A DNA stretch of 64,000 bases from Novosphingobium sp. Fuku2-ISO-50. GTDB taxonomy: Bacteria; Pseudomonadota; Alphaproteobacteria; Sphingomonadales; Sphingomonadaceae. Every line of letters starts with the position of its first letter. The first letter of the stretch is position 1. Made by a program: the position numbers and the translations under genes. The DNA is taken from the NCBI RefSeq assembly GCF_001519055.1, contig NZ_KQ954298.1, forward strand, positions 1-64,000, given 5' to 3'. The notes beneath the pieces are model-generated. The model ran no database searches. It had not been told where the DNA came from and worked only from the letters and a program-made list of their open reading frames with translations. Shown here piece after piece: positions 31,265-40,993 of this stretch.

Positions 31265-32046
31265 ACGAGCGGCCGATTACCGAGGACGACCTGCAAGCCT
31301 ATGTCGATGAGCGGCTCGAACCGCCGCGCCAGCGCAGTGTTGAGGCATATCTGGCCGGAAACGCCGAGATGCAGGCACGGATCGCCGCACTCGTCGCCCA
31401 GCGCAATGCATTGCGCGCGGCCCTTGCGCCGATCGTTGCAGAGCCCATCCCTAGCCGGCTGGATGTCTGGCACTTCGCGCCGCACCGCCCGCGCTGGAAC
31501 GGATGGCTGCGCCCGCTGCCGGCGCTTGCTGCTTCGCTGGCGCTGCTGTGCATAGGTGGGCTGGCGGGCTGGCAGGTGCGCGGAGGCATCAATCCGCAGG
31601 AAAACGGCATCGGCGCGCTCGCTAAAGAGGCCGCCGACAGCTATACCGTATTCGCGACCGACACGCTTCGCCCGGTCGAGGTGTCCGAACCGGCGACGCT
31701 CAGCCATTGGGTCACCAGCCGGCTCCATCGCCCAGTGGGCGTGCCGGACCTGACCGGCGCGGGGTTCCGCTTGCTGGGTGGGCGAGTGGTGGCGACGCCG
31801 CACGGTCCGGCCGGGCTATACATATATGAGAGTAAACAAGGCGCACGGCTGGGTGTGCTGGTGCGACCGATGAAAATTGATCGCACCACCAGGATGGCCG
31901 AACAAAGTTTTGGTGATTTGAGCGGTTTTACATGGGCGGACGGTGGGATCGGTTACAGCCTCGTCGGAGCCGCTTCCGCATCGACTCTTCATCCCTTTGC
32001 AGACCAGATCAGGCAGCAATCGGTCGGCAAGACGACATCTGGCTGA
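31261..32046 (+). CDS. Membrane-anchored anti-sigma factor
   Basis: A 261-residue protein with a GTG start that overlaps the sigma stop. The N-terminal ~60 residues (ITEDDLQAYVDERLEPPRQ, VEAYLAGNAEMQARI) are the anti-sigma fold. The HxxxCxxC zinc motif is absent, so it is the zinc-free type. One membrane helix is at about 86-104 (ALAASLALLCIGGLAGW). The periplasmic domain (about 155 residues) ends with a sensor-like beta-rich segment. It would hold the sigma factor at the membrane until an envelope or peroxide signal releases it. Confidence 0.88.
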   Translation: MNERPITEDDLQAYVDERLEPPRQRSVEAYLAGNAEMQARIAALVAQRNALRAALAPIVAEPIPSRLDVWHFAPHRPRWNGWLRPLPALAASLALLCIGGLAGWQVRGGINPQENGIGALAKEAADSYTVFATDTLRPVEVSEPATLSHWVTSRLHRPVGVPDLTGAGFRLLGGRVVATPHGPAGLYIYESKQGARLGVLVRPMKIDRTTRMAEQSFGDLSGFTWADGGIGYSLVGAASASTLHPFADQIRQQSVGKTTSG

Positions 32047-32671
32047 GAATTGGGAGGCCCTTGGCGAAGGCGACTAGGCATTAACCACGGCACTTCGGTC
32101 GAGATTTATCGTTCCAGATGTTTCATGATGCCAGTCACCGGCCGTTGGGCCCCACTACATATTTCCGCAGTACGTCGTCTGAGTCTTCATGCTTCAGTTC
32201 TTGCAGGCTTACTCCCAGTTTTCGCGGAGAGACACGGATGCCAATCGACATCTCGGATGAATGGTGGGCAGCGTTGGCCTTGCGGCCAACGCGACTGAGC
32301 TGGGCGGAATTCCCGATGGGCATTCGCTGAGTTCGAAACTCGTTCGTTCAGAAAGCTGGCCGTGCCGACACTATCGGCGCAGATGTAGTCCGAAAACGTG
32401 TGCGCGAAGTCGACGATTGCTGCACTGAACAGATTGTAGGTCGCTTCCAAGGTAGCGTTTGACGCCACATTGTTGGTGCGGAAGCTTTTTGAAGGTGTTC
32501 CAGGCCGAATATCTGGCTTTGCGTGCCAATTCAGGCGCGTAAAGCACCTTTCTAAGGAGGTTGAGCAACATTTTTCAAGCCACTCTGGACGCTTCGCCAG
32601 CGGTCGATATCGGGTCTGGTCCGGACTGGCTTTGGCTTGCGACATGACGGTCATCACCGTAGATCTAGATT
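32047..32671. other. 625-nt stretch without a supported gene
   Basis: Overlapping frames on both strands are open but lack a ribosome binding site and a protein-like pattern; one plus frame begins MPIDISDEWWAALALRP (32239-32331), one minus frame contains NATLEATYNLFSAAI. They may be remnants. The promoter of the large ATPase gene is expected near the right end but is not clear. Confidence 0.35.
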
Positions 32672-35600
32672 ATGGAGCGACCTGCAAGTACAGCCGCACG
32701 GGCATCTGGTGAGGGCGAGCGTGCTGCTCGCCGTGGCTACGTCCATCAGGATCGTGTGTCAGCGCGACTAATCTACGAGGCGATTATTGATCGTCGTCTT
32801 GCATGGATCGGACTCGCGGACCGCGGGGCGGGGATGGCAGATGACCTCGTTCTTGGGCTTGGTACAGGATTGGTCGTTGGCCATCAATTCAAACGGTCCC
32901 AAAAGCCCTCCGCGCTTGGTTTGACGGCATTGTGGCTCGGTAAAAGCGAGGGGATTGCCGATCTCGCCCGGTCCTATCAATTGCTGCGCGCGCAATTCCC
33001 TAACCGCCAAATTCGGTTGCGCTATCTGACCAACAATTATCCCACAAGAAATGACAAATTGGTCAAGGGCAAGGCTGACTGCACGACTGCCGACTTTCTC
33101 GCCGAACAATCGGCGCATCCAGGGCGAACGCTTTTGGAATGGCGAGCCACGAACTGGGAACCGCTCATCAATGCTCTGGTCAAAGCATCAGGGCTGGCGG
33201 ACACCGATTTCGAACATTTTTGGCGCGATCTAGAGTTGGTCATGGGGCCTGCAGCTGCGCCAGCGCTGGACCCGACCGAGGATTCCGAGCGATCACAACA
33301 GATCGAAGATCTGGCTCGGGCGCTTTCAGTGCTCGTAGTTGATGAAGTCAAGGACCGTTGGACGCGCGCGGAGCTTCTCGATGCGGTTGGCTGGCGCGAT
33401 CGCTTTCAGCTTCGCTATATTCATGACTTTCCAATGGGCGCATATGTCCAGCGCAATGAGCTTAGCGAACAAAGGCTGTCGAGCGTCATCGGTGATCATC
33501 TGGGCGGCTATGTGAGTCTGCTCGGTCCGCCAGGGACCGGCAAGTCCACCTTGTTGCAGCGGGAGCTTCGAGATCAGCCGCAGCTCCATGTCGTCCGCTA
33601 TCTCGCCTTTGTGCCGGGCGGTGCGTTGGGGCAAGGGCGGGGCGAGGCCGATTCCTTCTACGACGATGTATGCGCTCAGCTCGCCAGCTTCGGGCTAAAG
33701 CTGCCGCGTCTGAAGGAGGATTCAACCAAGGGGCGGCAGGACAGCTTTGCCGCAATGGTCGAGCAGGCAGGGCAGGATTATGCTGAGCATGGCGCGCGCT
33801 ACCTGATAGTCGTTGACGGGCTCGATCACATTCCGCGCGAGGAACATCCCAACCGTTCGCTTCTTGCCGCCTTACCACTTCCTCAGGCGGTCCCCGCTGG
33901 GGTACTGTTCGTGCTGGGCACACAGCGCCTCGATCTGGCTTGCCTGCCGCGTGCCGTGTCTGACCAGGCCGCAAATGAAGACCGTCGGGTGGATATTGCG
34001 CCGCTCCCAAGGCTGGCGGTCGCCTCCATGTCAGATCGGCTTGGCCTTCCATCTGACATCTCGCGCGATGATGTCTTTCGGCTCGGTGCAGGGCATCCGC
34101 TAGCGACGCGCTATTTGATCCAGCGGTTGATCATGGCCGGTCCGGATGAATGCGAGGCCTTGCTTGCCGGTGAGCAAGCATTTGGCGGCGATCTCGAGGC
34201 AATATATGACGCCGCTTGGCGCGGGATTGAGCAGGTGACGCCACCTCAGGACATAAAACGAGTGCTTGCCTTGTTGGCCCGCGTCCAAGGTTCTATCGAA
34301 CCTGAACTTCTGGCCCGCGCGACCACGGATGCGGCAGTTGAAGCGACCTTGACGCAGGCGGGATATTTGCTTGACCGCCGCGACATTGGCTGGAGCGTGT
34401 TTCACAACAGCTTCAGGCTTTACCTGCACACAAAGCCGGTCCTGCGCTTCGGCGGTCACGACCCGGAGTTTTCGCCGCCCGAATTGTACCGCAAGCTGGC
34501 GGCGTTGGCTGCTAATGCTGCACCAAAGAGTCCACAACGGTGGCTCAAGTTTCGCTACCTCTATCTTGCCGGAATCCGTGATGACGCGCTCAAGATTGCG
34601 AACCGCGAGATGTTCAATAGCCAATATTGCGCCGGCCGTGCCGCGCGCGACGTGCTGGGCGATATTGACGATGCATTCCGACTGCTCGGTGCGGCCGATG
34701 ATCCCGTAAGACTGTTCGATTTGATGCTTGCCGCAGATGAGATCAGGCGCCGCACCGACGTGATGGAAAACGCACCTCTGGTTAGTTCTTACTTGGCAGC
34801 TGGTAATCTGAGCTCAGCCATTGGGGCACTTCGCGAAGGGAGCGACTCGGACGGCCAATGGGATGTCATTGATGCCCTAATTCAAGCCGGTGAACCCGAA
34901 CAAGCGCGGCAACTTTTTGAGGAGGAAAATCCGTTTCGTCTGCTAGCAGATTCTGCGAGGCCTTATTCTTGGCGTAATACAACAGCTGCATTGCCATGGG
35001 CGGAACGTGCCGTTCTGTTTCTTGATCGCGAGCAGATCAATCGGATCCTGACGCGCGCCTATAGCGACGGCGATATAGAGGGCGTAACTCACGACGATCT
35101 CGACTCTCTGTCCGAAGCCCTAAAGTTCCAGGTCGCAAGAGCAATGTCTCGCGGGGGTGAGACGGATATCGATCTGTTGGCGCAACACTGGTCCGTACCA
35201 ACGGATGCAAGACCGTTGTTACTGCTTGAAGCCGCCGATAGAGCTTTTGGCGGAGGCGACGCGGCGCTCACCAGTCAATTGCTCAGCGATGCTCTGGTAG
35301 AGTCCGGATTCCCTGAACTTGGCCCCTCTTGGGCGCAACTAGGCGCCCGGCTCGCGATACGGTGTGGGGATGCTGATCTTGCGCGAGCCTTCCTGGTCCA
35401 TGTGCCAGTCCTGAGCCTCAATCGCGTGGCGAAGTTCGATCAGACAGCGGCCCTCACCGATGCATGTAAAGCACTTCTTAGGGGAACTGTCCTATACGTC
35501 GCAGCCGGCGAGAAATTGCCTGCTTTAGACCTACCGGAAGAACGGCTGATTCGTGGTCTACAGCATCATTTGTTGGCGCTTGGTAGTTTGACCGGGAGCG

Positions 35601-38600
35601 TCATCGGCGGCGATATTGCCAGTCAAGGTGAGGTCGATCGACTTGCCGCCAGCGCGATCAAGTTTGTGGCAGCAGCGAGTGCCACTTCGGATGAAGACTG
35701 GTCATCTGGCTATTTTGTGCCTCAGGCAGCCGAGGTTGTTGCGGGAGCCGTCTTCGATTTGATTCATTACTCGCGTCAGCAGGTTGCGCCTACGCTTGCC
35801 CTTATCGACCAGTTGATAGCAGGCAATCAGGCACTTTTCCGCTTCTGGCCCGGATTTCGACGGTTAGTTGTGACCAGAGGATTTTCGCTCGATCAGGATG
35901 TCACAGCAGCAGAAAGACGCGCTGAACAAGGGCTGGCGGATCTTGAGGAGAGTGATCCGCGTGCAGAAGTTGAAGAGCAATGCGCTTGGGCCAAGTCCTT
36001 CGCAACTATTGGGATGACGACGCGGGCCGAACAGGTTTTGGCCGAGCTCCGGCAACGTTCGCTTGGCATCTATCTTCAGGCCAAGAAAGACCCCATTTAC
36101 AGTCTCTGGGTGGAGGTGCTGGCCGGTGCAAATCGGGCGGATCCGGAGCGTCGTGCATCACGAGCAATGGTCACGATGCGGCTCCTTGATGGCCTGCGAC
36201 AGACAGAAGGCTCGGGCATGAGATGGCGCATCGGACGTCAGTTTCTTGCCGAGGCGGCATCGGCAGATACTGAGACCGCGAGGCGCGCAGCTGAGATCGC
36301 CCTCGAAAACGGTATGATGGGCTGGGATGGCATTGTCGATGCGGTGCTGCGAGGCATCTTGAGACGCAATCCGGCAATGAGCGCTGTTGCACTCGCAGTC
36401 TGGCAGCGGATTGCTCTGCCATGGTACAATGAACCACACGCAAGCACGACGCCCACCGGACAGTTTCTGACCGATTTGATCGCTTCTGCGGACATGAGCG
36501 AGGTTGGAGATCTGGAAGCCCGCGCAGCAGCCGCAATCGAAATTCAGGCGCGACCTGGCATTCGCGCGTCACTTCTGGGGGTACTCGAAGAAGCTGCACA
36601 AGCTCGAGGCCACGGTGATGCAACTCGAAAAGTTGCTGCCCGTTTGGGCGCTGGAGCCGCTAGTACATCTGGAAACCCAGAAAACAGGTCATATCGACAT
36701 ATTGTTGATTTCCGCGGCATTGTGGATGCCATAGCAAGCGAGCAGGTTTGGCGAGAATCCCATTCTGGCGGCCATCCACTTTCCGACTATGACCGGCTCC
36801 CAACTTATGGCTTGCGAGAGGCGGCAGTACGTGTGATCGGCAAGGCCGATTGGCAGGAGGCGCACGCATTTGGGTTAGCGCATCCATTACTTGTTGCAGA
36901 CCGAATCATCGGGATGGCGTTAGCTAAGCGAGCGTTAGAGGCGAAAGACGAGGCCGCTGCCCGAATGCTTCTCTCACCATTTCTTGAACCTAAGGTGGAA
37001 AGTTACAATTGGGCGAGCAGTAGCGGGCGACGCGGTGTCTACAAAGCGCGGCAATTGCTTGGCGAAGCCGACGTGCGTGAGGCGGCGCGAGGTGAGTTCG
37101 TGACTGATTTGTATCAGTCGCAGCACGGTGTCGCTTCCGCACTCTGGGAGATTGAGGAAATATTCCCGTTACTTTTCGATCCAGTGCCGTGGCCAGACCT
37201 TTGGACTGTCCTCGGGCAACAAATATTGATGATGCGCGAATATCGGTTGGGCGCTGACTTGCCCAAGCCCACGGAATCGGACGATGATCATGGCTTGATT
37301 GCATGGCTGATGTTGCAAGCGCTGACGCTTGGCATCCCGATCGTCAACGCCGAAGCTATGCGGGCGGCTGACGACCTACTGGACCTTGGCGCCAATAAGA
37401 TTTTTGATCATGTTGCCGATCGCCTGATCACAGCGGGTGGCGAGCAACGCATGATCGGGATGGATCTGTTAACAACGGCGGTCAATCGACAGGCTGTGCG
37501 GGAAGCTTGGATTGATCGGATTGATGCGTTAGCCGCTGATCCAGATGGAGGCGTGGCTGCGGCGGCATCATTTCTGTCGGAGCGGTGGGCAAGGCCGTTA
37601 ATCGCAGTTCGGTCAGATTTACCCAACTTTTATCGCATTTATTTGCCCGAACCCGCACAAATCACTGAGGCCATTGCGACAGATCGAAAGACGTGCGGCA
37701 TGCGGCTCGAAGATCCACTCGGCTGGACAGAGCCCTGGATCGGTTTGGTTGAGCGTATCGCGAGAGATGCCGGCGTCCAGCCTCTGCAGATACGCTGGCG
37801 GGTGGGGCAACTTATCCAATCCTGGGGCGGCATCGCACGGTTCGGCCATCCCGCCTCGCAAAAACTGGAATCCAGGCTAGACCAGGTGCAGATGAAAATG
37901 AACTACCGGCGGCCGCAAGTCGAAGCCGTGTTGCGTGCTTTTCGCCATATAATAGGCGAACTTGCCGCTGCGGGACGGCTCGATACCGACGATTGGCGCA
38001 TGATGCTCATTCGGACTCACGCTTATCCTGACCGAATGCAGCTGCCGAATCCGATGGCGATGCCGCAAGCTATCCGGCTTCCGGTAATTCCGGGCGATCT
38101 TTGGCTTAGAGAGCGGCAAGCTTGGCTCGACGCGGTTGCTGAAGATCTCGATGGCCGTAGCGCGTCCGTGGATATGACCGTGTTGGCCGAATGGCGCCGA
38201 CTGACCGATCGCAAAATCCGCGTGACTCAAATAGCCGAATTTTGGCGCGCGATGGGGCCGTACGATGAATTGCCGATGCTAAAGGACGTACTCGGCGGAT
38301 TGCCGGGCGCGTTTCCTTTTGGCTCTCAAATCATCAGTCTGGAGGGCAGTGTGACCGCGGGATTCGTCGTCTGTCTCGATCCTCATCTTGCCCAAGGTGA
38401 GCCGCCTCGCGTTCTCGTCTTCTGCCCGTGCGCGGCTATCGAACTCGGCTGGTCGAGGGATAGCAGATCCTGCCACCTCTATCGGGATTCGAGCAACTCA
38501 GTCATGGCTGAGACCATCTGGTGGAGAAGCGGCCTGCCGCAGTCAATCGACGAAGATGCCACGTGGGCCGAGGGCCAGCGTGTCGTATTGACACCTGCCG

Positions 38601-38776
38601 GACGACTGCAGTTTGAGGCGAGATTTGGTGCAATTAGAGGGACAACCTCGGCCTGGAGGCGGATAGAGGCCTCAGACGACGACGGTGGCGGCGGCGTCAG
38701 ATTTGCAACCGATGCGGCCCGGGGGCCGAAGAAGCCACCCTTTTTACCCCCGCTTAGCCCATCATCGAATGGCTAA
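32672..38776 (+). CDS. Giant STAND-like NTPase with possible N-terminal nuclease domain (candidate anti-phage protein)
   Basis: A 2034-residue protein. Residues about 20-190 look like a Cap4/DUF4297-type PD-(D/E)xK nuclease: GYVHQDRVSARLIYEAI, then acidic DDLVLGL (57-63) and GHQFKRSQ with Gln72-x-Lys74, a Q-x-K variant of the catalytic pair. A STAND-type P-loop NTPase follows: Walker A GPPGTGKST at 285-293, Walker B YLIVVDGLDHIPRE at 377-390, and a likely sensor (FVLGTQRLDL). Beyond about 600 come ~1400 residues of mostly helical, repeat-like sequence that would act as sensor. This order of effector, STAND and long sensor is that of Avs-type antiviral proteins. The domain calls are from motifs only. 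The start has no clear Shine-Dalgarno sequence. The neighbouring ImmA-like pair lies convergent. Confidence 0.7.
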   Translation: MERPASTAARASGEGERAARRGYVHQDRVSARLIYEAIIDRRLAWIGLADRGAGMADDLVLGLGTGLVVGHQFKRSQKPSALGLTALWLGKSEGIADLARSYQLLRAQFPNRQIRLRYLTNNYPTRNDKLVKGKADCTTADFLAEQSAHPGRTLLEWRATNWEPLINALVKASGLADTDFEHFWRDLELVMGPAAAPALDPTEDSERSQQIEDLARALSVLVVDEVKDRWTRAELLDAVGWRDRFQLRYIHDFPMGAYVQRNELSEQRLSSVIGDHLGGYVSLLGPPGTGKSTLLQRELRDQPQLHVVRYLAFVPGGALGQGRGEADSFYDDVCAQLASFGLKLPRLKEDSTKGRQDSFAAMVEQAGQDYAEHGARYLIVVDGLDHIPREEHPNRSLLAALPLPQAVPAGVLFVLGTQRLDLACLPRAVSDQAANEDRRVDIAPLPRLAVASMSDRLGLPSDISRDDVFRLGAGHPLATRYLIQRLIMAGPDECEALLAGEQAFGGDLEAIYDAAWRGIEQVTPPQDIKRVLALLARVQGSIEPELLARATTDAAVEATLTQAGYLLDRRDIGWSVFHNSFRLYLHTKPVLRFGGHDPEFSPPELYRKLAALAANAAPKSPQRWLKFRYLYLAGIRDDALKIANREMFNSQYCAGRAARDVLGDIDDAFRLLGAADDPVRLFDLMLAADEIRRRTDVMENAPLVSSYLAAGNLSSAIGALREGSDSDGQWDVIDALIQAGEPEQARQLFEEENPFRLLADSARPYSWRNTTAALPWAERAVLFLDREQINRILTRAYSDGDIEGVTHDDLDSLSEALKFQVARAMSRGGETDIDLLAQHWSVPTDARPLLLLEAADRAFGGGDAALTSQLLSDALVESGFPELGPSWAQLGARLAIRCGDADLARAFLVHVPVLSLNRVAKFDQTAALTDACKALLRGTVLYVAAGEKLPALDLPEERLIRGLQHHLLALGSLTGSVIGGDIASQGEVDRLAASAIKFVAAASATSDEDWSSGYFVPQAAEVVAGAVFDLIHYSRQQVAPTLALIDQLIAGNQALFRFWPGFRRLVVTRGFSLDQDVTAAERRAEQGLADLEESDPRAEVEEQCAWAKSFATIGMTTRAEQVLAELRQRSLGIYLQAKKDPIYSLWVEVLAGANRADPERRASRAMVTMRLLDGLRQTEGSGMRWRIGRQFLAEAASADTETARRAAEIALENGMMGWDGIVDAVLRGILRRNPAMSAVALAVWQRIALPWYNEPHASTTPTGQFLTDLIASADMSEVGDLEARAAAAIEIQARPGIRASLLGVLEEAAQARGHGDATRKVAARLGAGAASTSGNPENRSYRHIVDFRGIVDAIASEQVWRESHSGGHPLSDYDRLPTYGLREAAVRVIGKADWQEAHAFGLAHPLLVADRIIGMALAKRALEAKDEAAARMLLSPFLEPKVESYNWASSSGRRGVYKARQLLGEADVREAARGEFVTDLYQSQHGVASALWEIEEIFPLLFDPVPWPDLWTVLGQQILMMREYRLGADLPKPTESDDDHGLIAWLMLQALTLGIPIVNAEAMRAADDLLDLGANKIFDHVADRLITAGGEQRMIGMDLLTTAVNRQAVREAWIDRIDALAADPDGGVAAAASFLSERWARPLIAVRSDLPNFYRIYLPEPAQITEAIATDRKTCGMRLEDPLGWTEPWIGLVERIARDAGVQPLQIRWRVGQLIQSWGGIARFGHPASQKLESRLDQVQMKMNYRRPQVEAVLRAFRHIIGELAAAGRLDTDDWRMMLIRTHAYPDRMQLPNPMAMPQAIRLPVIPGDLWLRERQAWLDAVAEDLDGRSASVDMTVLAEWRRLTDRKIRVTQIAEFWRAMGPYDELPMLKDVLGGLPGAFPFGSQIISLEGSVTAGFVVCLDPHLAQGEPPRVLVFCPCAAIELGWSRDSRSCHLYRDSSNSVMAETIWWRSGLPQSIDEDATWAEGQRVVLTPAGRLQFEARFGAIRGTTSAWRRIEASDDDGGGGVRFATDAARGPKKPPFLPPLSPSSNG

Positions 38777-39134
38777 CTCACCTGTCAAACGAACTCGGTT
38801 TACGGGGTGCCTTCGCAAACATCACTTCTTGAGCCCACAAACAGCACTGTCCATGCAAGTTTGGGCTTCGATAAATCGATTGGCAGGAGATAACGAATCT
38901 CGCCGGCGTTGAAAATAAGTTCTCTATACGTTTTAAGTGGGTTCGCTCGACACAGTAGTCTAGCGCGACGGAAATGCGTAGGGTTACCTTTGTAACGAAT
39001 TCGGCAACTGCGCAGCCGGCGGGATTCGCGGAGATCACGCGAACTCCAGCACGTCCGCTCGCAATTGAGTACCATCAGTGTCGCAGATATTCTTGTACAT
39101 GCGTTTGTTTGACTAATATCATTGACCGAAGGCT
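38777..39134. other. Gap between the STAND gene and the convergent ImmA-like gene
   Basis: No gene is supported. The stretch is less GC-rich than its surroundings. No clear terminator hairpin with a T run was found for either flanking gene. Confidence 0.4.
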
Positions 39135-40454
39135 TTAGACGTTAGGTGTAACTACGAATCCTCGCTGCGGCGGGGGAAGTACAATGCCACGAAGCCGAAT
39201 GCCTGCTCGAATCGATTGCCATTTGACGGTTTCGTATGGGCATATAAATTCGCTAGCGAGTTCGAGAAGGTCTTCATCGTCAAACCCGCTACTGGACGCT
39301 CGCGCGAGCAGTGCTTGCCTTGGTGCAAGCATTTCAGCTGCGAATGCTCGGCTCGCCTGCTGCTTACGCGTCGATGCGTCGGTTGCGGCGTGCTCTTGGC
39401 CTTGCTCTGAAGTCCATGCCATGTAAGCAGCTGCACACGCTCGAAATCGTCGTTGGCGAGCGCTGCGGGCTACAGTCCCGATCCGGGCTTTTGAGCCAAG
39501 ACGATGAGTGACTGCGGAGATTCCTTCAGGCCCCGACCAGGCTAATTCTCCACCCTCTGCAATGACGCTCCCGAGAAGGTCGCTTACGGCGCCGCGCGGA
39601 TTTTCGACGGGTAGACCGGTATTATTGCGCAGAAGGTCTGCGGAAACTTGTCCAGCCACCCAAGCTGGCTCAGTAAGATCGTCGAAGGCTGGATTCCCAA
39701 AACCGCTTAAATCTGTTTCGGGAAGAACCTTGAGGCGAGCGTCCACGTCTCGGAGCCATTCTGAAGTCTTTGCAAGTTCAGAAACTTCGACGATCTCCGA
39801 TACGTCATTGAAAAGCGTTTCGGATACCCCCGCCGCCCAAGCCGATAAGTCCGGCGCATCGGGATCATATGGATCCAGTCCGAGGCGACCTGCAGCAATG
39901 CAATATGACAACTCATCAGTATTAGCTATTGAATCGCGTATCCGATTCCAAGCGATTGTCAGATCGCCGCAGGCGCCGTCTGAGCGTTCTATCACAGTCT
40001 CGACGAATTCCATTAGGCAGAGCTCGACCCCGTTACGACCAAGTTGGACCGGATCATCGGGACGGGTCGTCATAAAGGAGATAGTCGCGAAAGGATTGCT
40101 GAAAACGGCCCAGTCCGCTACAATTGACTCTTCACCGCCCGACCAAAGAGCCAACGCAGGAAATGCATAACCTCGCATTCCGGAGTCAAGGCGATGCCGT
40201 ACGCGAAAAGCATCGCTGATATTGGGTCGTACCGGTTCATAAAGCAACGGCCACCAGCCATTTGCGAGAAACTCGGCAAGTGGTAGCAGCGATGTATTGA
40301 TCGCCTCGCTTTCACCACCGCCGCGCTTACTGATGTTGCGCGTGATCAAGTTATTTAGGATTGAAATTCTTAGCCGCGTAACCGTGCGCGCCTCTGCATC
40401 ACCGGCATCAGCATCTAGCCAACCATCGCGGGTCAGTTGGAATTCGTTGTTCAT
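39135..40454 (-). CDS. ImmA/IrrE-like protein lacking the HExxH motif
   Basis: A 439-residue protein. Its last ~120 residues resemble the C-terminal half of ImmA/IrrE-family proteins: RRFRACAAAYMAWTSEQGQE, STRKQQASRAFAAEMLAPRQ, LLELASEFICPYETVKWQSI. The usual HExxH helix that should stand before this segment is not visible, so the peptidase is probably degenerate or atypical. The N-terminal ~300 residues are acidic and of unknown type. The gene overlaps the stop of the upstream 165-residue gene by ATGA. I recall pairs like this from other genomes without a known function; a conflict or toxin-antitoxin role is inferred from the ImmA-like segment and the neighbours. Confidence 0.6.
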   Translation of the reverse strand: MNNEFQLTRDGWLDADAGDAEARTVTRLRISILNNLITRNISKRGGGESEAINTSLLPLAEFLANGWWPLLYEPVRPNISDAFRVRHRLDSGMRGYAFPALALWSGGEESIVADWAVFSNPFATISFMTTRPDDPVQLGRNGVELCLMEFVETVIERSDGACGDLTIAWNRIRDSIANTDELSYCIAAGRLGLDPYDPDAPDLSAWAAGVSETLFNDVSEIVEVSELAKTSEWLRDVDARLKVLPETDLSGFGNPAFDDLTEPAWVAGQVSADLLRNNTGLPVENPRGAVSDLLGSVIAEGGELAWSGPEGISAVTHRLGSKARIGTVARSARQRRFRACAAAYMAWTSEQGQEHAATDASTRKQQASRAFAAEMLAPRQALLARASSSGFDDEDLLELASEFICPYETVKWQSIRAGIRLRGIVLPPPQRGFVVTPNV

Positions 40455-40948
40455 GGCAATACGAAAGGCAAATTATAAGCCACCTGGTATGAGGTTAGTG
40501 GATATGCTTTATAACCCTTGGGGGGCTCACAAAGTTTCGCCTCGTAGACAATATCTTCTTCAGGATCTCGCACCCACAAACGGACCGGCATAATTCCCGG
40601 TCCGTCGGTCACATATGTTCCGGCAGTGAGTGCATTCTGCAGCAACTTTGTAACATCCTTGTGCCGATGGATCCATTTGCTAGGGCAGATGAGGCAATCC
40701 GGGTTCTTGATCTTTTCCGCCTCTGCTTGCTCGATGCCCATAGCACCAGATCTCGGGGCTGCCTTCTTGATGCCAAACTTTGGAACGTTTGTGTGGTGAG
40801 GGCTACCTACATAACGAGCATCCTTCGCAAGCGCCTCGCGTTCGATGGCCGACAATGTCTCCGCTGCGGGTTGGCCTTTGGCTGGCCGTGGCCGAGGTTT
40901 GGTAAATCCCATTGGTCCTGCTTTACTCCGTCGAAGCTCCGTTAGCAT
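40451..40948 (-). CDS. Small partner protein of the ImmA-like gene, function unknown
   Basis: A 165-residue protein. The core reads ALAKDARYVGSPHHTNVPKF, PDCLICPSKWIHRHKDVTKL, PVRLWVRDPEEDIVYEAKLC and KGYKAYPL. The CxxC and the His-rich SPHHTN and IHRHKD segments could hold a metal. I recall homologous proteins (RYVxSxxHK... VWxRD..YEARL...YxxYPL pattern) encoded beside ImmA/IrrE-like genes, again without known function. The start may be ATG 40948 or ATG 40912, the latter with AGGA just upstream. The 4-nt overlap shows that it is made together with the ImmA-like protein. Confidence 0.6.
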   Translation of the reverse strand: MLTELRRSKAGPMGFTKPRPRPAKGQPAAETLSAIEREALAKDARYVGSPHHTNVPKFGIKKAAPRSGAMGIEQAEAEKIKNPDCLICPSKWIHRHKDVTKLLQNALTAGTYVTDGPGIMPVRLWVRDPEEDIVYEAKLCEPPKGYKAYPLTSYQVAYNLPFVLP

Positions 40949-40993
40949 AACCTAACGTCACGTCAAAATCTCGGTGATATGGACATGCCCAGA

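Noticed and set aside
32187-32657. 156-codon minus-strand frame before the STAND gene
   Set aside because: Parts look protein-like, but there is no binding site or recognisable family, and a second frame competes; left as possible debris.
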